Positions 31,145 to 37,041 of a stretch of 37,041 nt of DNA are shown here, piece after piece; the first letter of the stretch is position 1, and each line of letters starts with the position of its first letter. Source of the DNA: an uncultured Verrucomicrobia subdivision 3 bacterium. GTDB lineage: Bacteria; Verrucomicrobiota; Verrucomicrobiia; Limisphaerales; UBA11358. The translations under genes and the position numbers were made by a program. Location of the stretch: contig CAINLR010000045.1 in assembly GCA_903850425.1 (NCBI GenBank), positions 1 through 37,041 of the forward strand, given 5' to 3'. The notes beneath the pieces are model-generated. The model searched no databases, was not told where the DNA came from, and was given only the letters and a program-made list of their open reading frames with translations.

Positions 31145-34100
31145 ATGAAACCAAGCATCATGCTTCCCTGTCTTATGACCACCAATCCCCTTAAACTAAA
31201 ATCAAACACCATCGGCCGTTTTGGGCTGACCCTGACCGCGATTTCCCTGCTGGCCACCGGCGGTTCCGCCCTGGCCCAAGCGACGTGGACCGGGCTGGGC
31301 GCGAATCCCAATTGGTCCACGCCCGGCAACTGGACGCCGGGCGCGCCGAATCCCGGGGACGCCCTCATTTTTGCCGGCACCACCCAGACTTCGCCCAACA
31401 ACAACGACACCGCCGCCTTCACCGGTTACGGCGGGATGCTCTTTGATGCCTCGGCTGGCGCATTTATTTTGGGCGGCAACGACATTAATTTTGCCGGCCT
31501 GTTGCAAAACAACAGCGCCAGTCTTCAGGAAATTGATCTGGCGATGGTGCTGACCAATGCGACCACCATCAATACGGCAGCGGGCGACATCCTCACCCTC
31601 GGCGCGGTCAGCGGCACCAACGCGTTGACCAAGATGGGCGCGGGCACGTTGACCATGGGCACGGGGACTTACCCCGGCGTCACCACGGTTAGCAACGGGT
31701 TGTTGGTGGTGAGCAATAGCATTGGCACCATTACGCTGTCCGGCGGCTCTTTGATGTTGAACTTCCGCTCCTATAGTTCGGGCTTGGCCGGGATCACTTT
31801 CACCGCAGACGCGGCGGTTGGCGTTGACCTGCTGGATAACGCCGAGCCAAGGGGGGTGGATACTTACAGTTCCTTCGGCGCAGATGGTTTCAAAATGACG
31901 AAGATTGGCGTGGGCATTCTGCGCATGGGGGCCGGCAACATCATTGCCAGTTCGATTGACGTGACCGCCGGCACCCTGGCCAGCTTGGGCGGTTCTTCCA
32001 TGCCCGCAACCCACTGGGGCACCACCAATGTCATCACCGTCGAAAACGGGGCCACGCTCCGGGCGGATGACGGCGGGGTTTGTCCCAACCCGATCGTGCT
32101 GATGGGTGGCGATGGCACTTCCGATGGCAGTTATACGCATCAAGGCGTGCTCGTGAGCGGCAGCCGGAACAACACAGCCAACCCGACCAATAATATCTTT
32201 GTCAATACCATCACGCTGGCGGGCGATAGCACGATTGGTTCCCAATACGGCAACCTGATCCTCTCCGGCAACATTACTGGTCCCGGCGCGCTCACCAAGC
32301 TGGGTGCCAACCCCTTGATTCTCGGCGGAACCAACACCTACGGCGGCGATACCACCATTGCCGTCGGTTCCATTCAATTGGCATCCGCTTTCGCCCTCCC
32401 CGGTGGTGCCACCAACGGGAATGTCAACCTCACGACCAACCGGCTGGATATGAATGGCTACGATGCGAAAGTCAACGGCTTGTCGGATGATGGCAGCGCC
32501 ATTGCGATCATTGACAACTCGTCCGCCACTCCCAGCAGCCTGACCTTCGGAGGCAACGACCAAACCGTCATGCTCTCCGGCCCGGTCAAGAATACGGGCG
32601 GCGGCGCGTTGAGTCTGGTCAAGATCGGTTCCGGTTCCGCCACGCTCAGTGGGCCATGCACTTTCAATGGCGGCGTTTCCGTGCAGGGGGGCCAGCTCGT
32701 GATGAACGTCCCCACCAGCGCGGGCACCAACGGCCCGGTCATCGTAGCCGACAACGCCCAATTGAGCCTCACCAAGACCGTGAGCGGCTCCGCTTTGCGC
32801 CCCTCCGGTGTGACGCTCGGCACCGCCGGTTCCACGACCCTGAACATTAACCTGGGCGGCTTCGGCAACCCCGCCGTGGCGGTGTTGAACGCCACCAACG
32901 GCACCGGCATCCTGTCCGTCGGCGGCACGGTGACTCTGGTGGTCACCGGCAATGGCAACCTGATGTCGGTCGGGCAATTCCCGCTGATCAAATACAAGAC
33001 GCGGACCGGGACCGGCTCGTTCAATGCGGATCTCTCCGGTTTGCTTCCGTCGGTGGCCGTTCTGGTGACGAACGTTCCCAACAACTCAATTGACATCAAG
33101 ATCACCAGCGCGCCCATCACGACCTGGGTTGGCAACCTCGGGCCGGCTTGGGATGTGAGCACCACCCTGAACTGGACGAAGCTCGGCGTGCCAAGCTACT
33201 ACACGGATGGCATCGGCACGTTCTTCACTGATCCGGCGGCCACCAATTACGTGAGTTTGACCACCAGTCTCTCGCCGGCCAGCGTGCTGGTGAACTCGAC
33301 CAACCAATACTTCTTCGACGGCCCCGGCAATATCGGTTCCGGCGATCTTTCCAAGAGCGGTTCCGGCACTCTGATCCTCAACACCGATACCGCATTCAAC
33401 TCCGCCACGCTTTCTGGCGGCACGTTGCAACTCGGCACCAACGGCACCACCGGTTCGCTCAGCACCGGCACCGGCACTATCCAGAACGATGCGACGCTGG
33501 CCTTTAACCGTGGCGACGCAATCACTTTCAGCCCCATCATCCTGGGTTCCGGCAAAGTGGTCCAACAAGGCACCAACCAACTCGTGCTGAGCGGGGTCAA
33601 CACTTACTCGGGCGGCACGTTGGTGAATCAAGGGACCGTGAGACTGGGAGCCGTCACGGCGCTCGGCACACCCTTGGCTGGTGTGTCCCTGGCCACCGTG
33701 GCCAACGGCGCAGCCCTGGACTTCAACGGCTATGGCCCGACTCCGACCAATCCGGTCATCATCAGTGGCCCGGGTGTGGCTGCCAATCAGGGGGCGATTT
33801 ACAACGGTGGCGGTGGCTCCTATCACTATGGTCCGCAAATCGGCATTACCACCATCCAGTTGGCGAACGATGCTACCATCGGCAATGACGGCGGCTTGTG
33901 GTTTGTCGGCTGGAACAGCGTGGGCGGCCTGATCGGCAATGGCAAAGTGCTGACCAAAGTGGGCACTGGGACCGTTGAAATGCGGGCCAATGTGCTGACT
34001 TCTCCCTCGCAAGTAGTGATCGCCGGCGGCACGGTTACGCTCTGGAAAAATAATCCCTTCGGAACGGCTACCGTGGTTCTAACCAACAACGCGCAATGGA

Positions 34101-36658
34101 ATACTTGGGATCAGCCGAACTGGATCGGCCTCACCATCGGGAATAATTTTGTCATCGCCAACAACGGCGGCCAACTCAATGACAATAACAACACCGATTA
34201 CCGGCAGGGTGACCGTGATATTTACAATGGCTCGATTCTTCTGAATGGTCCGCTTTCTTCCATGGTCAGTGGTCAGAACGGCGGGGTGGGTGGTTCGATG
34301 ACCATGAACGGGCCGATTAGCGGGGTTGGCAGCCTGACCAAAGATGGTCCCTATCCCATGATCTTGAACGGCACGAATACTTATACCGGCCCGACGACAA
34401 TTAATGCCGGCGTGCTGTCCATCAGCCCCGTGAGTCAGGGCGGCGGCACTTACACCAGCCTGGACGGAGCCACGTTGGATGTGCCCAGCCAGACAGGTTA
34501 CGCCACCGTTCCCATGTCCACCCTGACTTTGGGTTCGGCAACTGGGTCGGCGCTGGACCTCACCCGGCTGACAGCGTTGACGACGAACGCACCGATTACA
34601 GCCACCAATCTGATTTTGATTGGTGCCAATGCAGCCAACGTCCCGCCGTTCGCCTATTCTACTCCCGGCCAGTATCCGTTGGTCAAATACAGCACCCTCA
34701 CCGGTGGCGGCAGTCTGGTTTTGGGCGGCGCGGTGCGCGGTGTGCCGGGCTACATTTCGAACAATGTCGCCAACAGTTCATTTGACTTGGTGGTGCCGGG
34801 CGGCACGCCGGTGGTGTGGAGCGGCAGTTCGAGCGCGATCTGGGATATCGCGACTACTCTCAACTGGAAGACGAACGGCGTGGCGACCGACTATGAGCAA
34901 CCGGGCACCGTGGGCGATGCCGTGACGTTTAATGATAACAGCACGGTGACGAACGTGTTTGTCTCCGTGCCGGTTTCGCCGGTGGTGGTGCTCGTGAACA
35001 CGACCAATACCTACTCCTTCATCGGCACCAACATCACCGGCACCTCGGGCTTGGTGAAGAGCGGACCGGGGATTCTGGTTCTGACCAACCGGAATAATAA
35101 CTTCACCGGCGGCACTCTTATAAGCGCCGGCACTTTGAAGATGGCTACTTCAATCAATCCCTTGGTGGCCTTGAATAATTTGACCGGCACGGTGACGGTG
35201 AGTCCGGGCGCGACCCTGGACCTGGGCAGCAATAATCCGACGGCGATGGTGATCAACGCCGCCGGTGCGGGCGTGGGTGGTGCCGGGGCCATTCAGGCCA
35301 ACTACACGGGTGCTGGAGTTGCTTGGGGACCGAGCATTATCAACATGAACGGCAACCTGACCATCGGTGGCAATAACCGCTGGGATTTGCGCAACGGTTC
35401 GAAGCTATGGAACGTCAGCTCCAATGGGGCCACGCTCACCAAGATCGGCGCGGGCTACACCGGCTTGAACGGTGTTACCGTCAGCACCAACCTGGGTGAC
35501 ATCACCATTCTAGGCGGCACCTTGAGTTATCAGGCCGCGACCACCGGCTTGGGCAATACTAACAACACCATCTATGTTGGAAATGGTGCGTCGTTGAGCT
35601 TTAATGCGGCCACCGTTCCCTTGAACAAGAGCATCATTTGCAGCAACAGTGCCGCCCTCGCTTCCGACGGCGGTGGCAGTGCCGCCAATTTGAATATTGT
35701 TTCCGCTCCGGTCAAACTGGACAGTGGTAGCATCAACTTCAACTTCAATTTTTACAACGGCATCATCTTCAGCAATGTGATCAGCGGCGCGGGTGGCATC
35801 AACATGCAGTTCCAGTCCATCATCACGATGGCGGCCTCCAACACCTACACTGGCAACACCACGGTTCCCCGGTGCAACTCCGGAAGCGGTGGCTTGGGGA
35901 CCCGCCTCCTGCTGATTGGCAACGGCTCCATTGACCATTCGGCGCGGATCACGTTGCAAGGACTGCAGAGCGGTCAGGCCTACGCGGGTTACCTGGATGT
36001 CCTTGGTCGTGCGGACAAGACGTTAACCTTGGGGGCCAATCAAACGCTGCAAGGTGACAACGGCTCCTTTGTTCGCGGCAGCGTGGTCGCCGTGGCGGGA
36101 TCCACCATCACCCCCGGCGGGGCCAGCACCAACTTCCAATACATGAGCATCAGCAACTCGCTCACCTTCCTGGCGGGCAGCACCAACCAGATGGACATCT
36201 ACAAGGTGACGGGCTTGCTCACCAACGACATCATTAATGTCAGCAACGTGGTGACCTATGGCGGCACCTTGCAGTTGCGCACCAACGGCACCGCCTCGCT
36301 CGTCGTCGGCGACGCCTTCAAACTGTTCTATGCCGGCAGTTCCATCGGCAACTTCGCCAACATCGCGGATGCGAGCGGCACGAGCTGGGTGTTTAATCCG
36401 CTCACGGGGGTGGCCACGGTCACCGCGCTCCCGCCCACGGTGAACACCAATGCCACGAGCATTAACGCGAGTGTTGGCGGCGGTAACTTGACGATGAGTT
36501 GGCCGACCGATCACATCGGCTGGTTCCTGCAATCGAACTCGGTCAGCCTGGCGAGTCCGGCTTCCTGGTTCAATGTGCCCGGATCGGATACGACGAACAA
36601 AATCATCATCCCGATGAATACGACCACGACGAACGTATTCTATCGGATGAAGTATTGA
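31145..36658 (+). CDS. Giant autotransporter-associated beta-strand-repeat protein
   Basis: A 1837-aa secreted protein from ATG 31145 (ATG 31175 gives 1827 aa). A signal peptide follows a basic segment (GRFGLTLTAISLLATGGSALAQA). The rest is Gly/Asn/Thr-rich beta-helix with at least eight repeats of the type LTKxGxGTLxLxGxNTYxGxTxIxxGxL, e.g. LTKMGAGTLTMGTGTY and LTKLGANPLILGGTNTYGG. Three larger modules each open with (T/V)WxGxxxxxWdxxxNW, at the mature N-terminus and near nt 33120 and 34810; the last two are each preceded by a QxPLxKYxTxTGxGS stretch. The C-terminus (MSWPTDHIGWFLQSNS...VFYRMKY) is a compact domain common at the end of such proteins. No outer-membrane barrel or PEP-CTERM motif is visible. 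Role: adhesin or surface layer, by inference. Confidence 0.88.
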   Translation: MKPSIMLPCLMTTNPLKLKSNTIGRFGLTLTAISLLATGGSALAQATWTGLGANPNWSTPGNWTPGAPNPGDALIFAGTTQTSPNNNDTAAFTGYGGMLFDASAGAFILGGNDINFAGLLQNNSASLQEIDLAMVLTNATTINTAAGDILTLGAVSGTNALTKMGAGTLTMGTGTYPGVTTVSNGLLVVSNSIGTITLSGGSLMLNFRSYSSGLAGITFTADAAVGVDLLDNAEPRGVDTYSSFGADGFKMTKIGVGILRMGAGNIIASSIDVTAGTLASLGGSSMPATHWGTTNVITVENGATLRADDGGVCPNPIVLMGGDGTSDGSYTHQGVLVSGSRNNTANPTNNIFVNTITLAGDSTIGSQYGNLILSGNITGPGALTKLGANPLILGGTNTYGGDTTIAVGSIQLASAFALPGGATNGNVNLTTNRLDMNGYDAKVNGLSDDGSAIAIIDNSSATPSSLTFGGNDQTVMLSGPVKNTGGGALSLVKIGSGSATLSGPCTFNGGVSVQGGQLVMNVPTSAGTNGPVIVADNAQLSLTKTVSGSALRPSGVTLGTAGSTTLNINLGGFGNPAVAVLNATNGTGILSVGGTVTLVVTGNGNLMSVGQFPLIKYKTRTGTGSFNADLSGLLPSVAVLVTNVPNNSIDIKITSAPITTWVGNLGPAWDVSTTLNWTKLGVPSYYTDGIGTFFTDPAATNYVSLTTSLSPASVLVNSTNQYFFDGPGNIGSGDLSKSGSGTLILNTDTAFNSATLSGGTLQLGTNGTTGSLSTGTGTIQNDATLAFNRGDAITFSPIILGSGKVVQQGTNQLVLSGVNTYSGGTLVNQGTVRLGAVTALGTPLAGVSLATVANGAALDFNGYGPTPTNPVIISGPGVAANQGAIYNGGGGSYHYGPQIGITTIQLANDATIGNDGGLWFVGWNSVGGLIGNGKVLTKVGTGTVEMRANVLTSPSQVVIAGGTVTLWKNNPFGTATVVLTNNAQWNTWDQPNWIGLTIGNNFVIANNGGQLNDNNNTDYRQGDRDIYNGSILLNGPLSSMVSGQNGGVGGSMTMNGPISGVGSLTKDGPYPMILNGTNTYTGPTTINAGVLSISPVSQGGGTYTSLDGATLDVPSQTGYATVPMSTLTLGSATGSALDLTRLTALTTNAPITATNLILIGANAANVPPFAYSTPGQYPLVKYSTLTGGGSLVLGGAVRGVPGYISNNVANSSFDLVVPGGTPVVWSGSSSAIWDIATTLNWKTNGVATDYEQPGTVGDAVTFNDNSTVTNVFVSVPVSPVVVLVNTTNTYSFIGTNITGTSGLVKSGPGILVLTNRNNNFTGGTLISAGTLKMATSINPLVALNNLTGTVTVSPGATLDLGSNNPTAMVINAAGAGVGGAGAIQANYTGAGVAWGPSIINMNGNLTIGGNNRWDLRNGSKLWNVSSNGATLTKIGAGYTGLNGVTVSTNLGDITILGGTLSYQAATTGLGNTNNTIYVGNGASLSFNAATVPLNKSIICSNSAALASDGGGSAANLNIVSAPVKLDSGSINFNFNFYNGIIFSNVISGAGGINMQFQSIITMAASNTYTGNTTVPRCNSGSGGLGTRLLLIGNGSIDHSARITLQGLQSGQAYAGYLDVLGRADKTLTLGANQTLQGDNGSFVRGSVVAVAGSTITPGGASTNFQYMSISNSLTFLAGSTNQMDIYKVTGLLTNDIINVSNVVTYGGTLQLRTNGTASLVVGDAFKLFYAGSSIGNFANIADASGTSWVFNPLTGVATVTALPPTVNTNATSINASVGGGNLTMSWPTDHIGWFLQSNSVSLASPASWFNVPGSDTTNKIIIPMNTTTTNVFYRMKY

Positions 36659-36665
36659 GTCCCTT

Positions 36666-36694
36666 GGCGGCCACTGTCCCGGCCAGTGGTCGCC
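36666..36694 (+). other. Hairpin just after the beta-strand-repeat gene
   Basis: GGCGGCCACTG (36666-36676) pairs with CAGTGGTCGCC (36684-36694), 11 bp with one G-U, loop TCCCGGC. It starts 7 nt after the stop codon and precedes the T-tract terminator, so it may protect the 3' end of the long mRNA. Confidence 0.65.
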
Positions 36695-36719
36695 CAGTTT
36701 CAAGTCGGGGTTTGGGGTT

Positions 36720-36760
36720 GCGGGGATGGCTATTGGGTTGGCCATCCCCGCAATTTTTTT
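36720..36760 (+). terminator. Rho-independent terminator
   Basis: GCGGGGATGGC (36720-36730) pairs perfectly over 11 bp with GCCATCCCCGC (36741-36751), loop TATTGGGTTG, followed by AATTTTTTT. It lies 62 nt after the stop of the beta-strand-repeat gene. Confidence 0.92.
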
Positions 36761-36784
36761 GCGGGCGACCGAAGGTTGGCCATA

Positions 36785-36925
36785 ATGATTACAATGCAAC
36801 TCTGTAAACGACTCCTTCAATTAGTCCTCTTGCTGCCCATCTTTATTCAGCTTGAATCCAAGCTGCTGGCGAGCGATGACCTGTTGATCTTCACCGATTA
36901 CACTCTTAAGAAACTAGGCGTATAA
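36785..36925 (+). pseudogene. Secreted-protein 5' remnant
   Basis: A 46-aa frame opens with a signal-like N-terminus (MQLCKRLLQLVLLLPIFIQL, then ESKLLASDD) and stops 15 residues later (LLIFTDYTLKKLGV). The mature part is too short for a normal secreted protein. The stop lies 2 nt from the end of a convergent partial gene that resembles a transposase C-terminus, so it is probably a gene cut by an insertion. A genuine small secreted peptide cannot be excluded. Confidence 0.5.
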
Positions 36926-36927
36926 GT

Positions 36928-37041
36928 TTATGAGGCTGAGACCAATGTGAGGCCGAGTGCGGCGGCATTTTGTTGCAGCCGTTTGAGTTTTTTCTGGTTG
37001 GAGTGAGCGATGGCTTGGTCCCAAACGGAGGGGTCGTAAGG
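36928..37041 (-). CDS. Partial gene, possible transposase C-terminus
   Basis: Reading leftward from the window edge, the frame gives 37 residues, PYDPSVWDQAIAHSNQKK then LKRLQQNAAALGLTLV and SAS, ending at TAA (36930-36928). The basic helical tail ending in (A)LGLxLV is of a kind I associate with C-termini of insertion-sequence transposases, but too little is present to assign a family. The gene continues beyond 37041. Confidence 0.5.
   Translation of the reverse strand, partial: PYDPSVWDQAIAHSNQKKLKRLQQNAAALGLTLVSAS

Noticed and set aside
31202-32977. 591-aa minus-strand ORF
   Set aside because: It is antisense to the beta-strand-repeat gene, with composition dictated by its repetitive codons and no recognisable domain.

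Overview
The window looks like a chromosomal segment of a GC-rich member of the Verrucomicrobiota, most plausibly a Pedosphaera/Limisphaerales-type lineage. The pointers are a pseudopilin with the FTLLELLVVIAIIAI prepilin signal and a C-terminal LFCDGH motif, a very large autotransporter-associated beta-strand-repeat protein, Tat-exported sulfatase and Gfo/Idh/MocA proteins, a GH95 fucosidase, and a very high density of dispersed intergenic palindromes. The lineage is inferred from gene content; no rRNA or tRNA gene is visible.

Layout. 1-581: two phased tandem-repeat arrays and a pair of inverted REP-like palindromes, no convincing gene. 582-4664 (minus): a GntR/YtrA-type regulator, an ABC ATPase, and an ABC-2 permease fused to a seven-repeat RCC1-like domain. 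A promoter overlapped by a perfect dyad precedes the regulator, which suggests autoregulation. 4907-18011 (plus): one long operon with a coiled-coil membrane protein, MoxR ATPase, membrane-anchored discoidin/GATase-like protein, ABC ATPase, ABC-2 permease, DUF58 protein, BatA-like VWA protein and a double-VWA/GATase-like membrane protein. This is a MoxR-DUF58-VWA (aerotolerance/Bat-like) operon with an ABC exporter module built in.

18037-31001: a convergent Tat-exported oxidoreductase, a decayed DUF2950 gene with an in-frame stop, mtnP (MTA phosphorylase), a GH95 alpha-L-fucosidase, an alpha/beta-hydrolase-like esterase whose N-terminus is invaded by a dispersed repeat, an MsbA-like ABC exporter, a lipoprotein consisting only of secretin N-domains, a sulfatase and a DUF1559-like pseudopilin. 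31145-36658: the giant beta-strand-repeat secreted protein, followed by a strong intrinsic terminator. 36785-37041: a short secreted-protein remnant abutting what looks like the 3' end of a transposase gene.

The most unusual observation is a family of intergenic hairpins whose two arms are each built from about five 7-bp units. They sit at nearly every non-overlapping gene junction of the regulator/ABC and MoxR operons (4162-4251, 6308-6395, 7453-7544, 10660-10750, 12318-12416, 15056-15145). The heptamer sequence differs between elements, but period, arm length, inverted layout and position between a stop codon and the next start codon are conserved. In one case (7453-7544) the element supplies the start codon and the signal-peptide-like N-terminus of the downstream protein.
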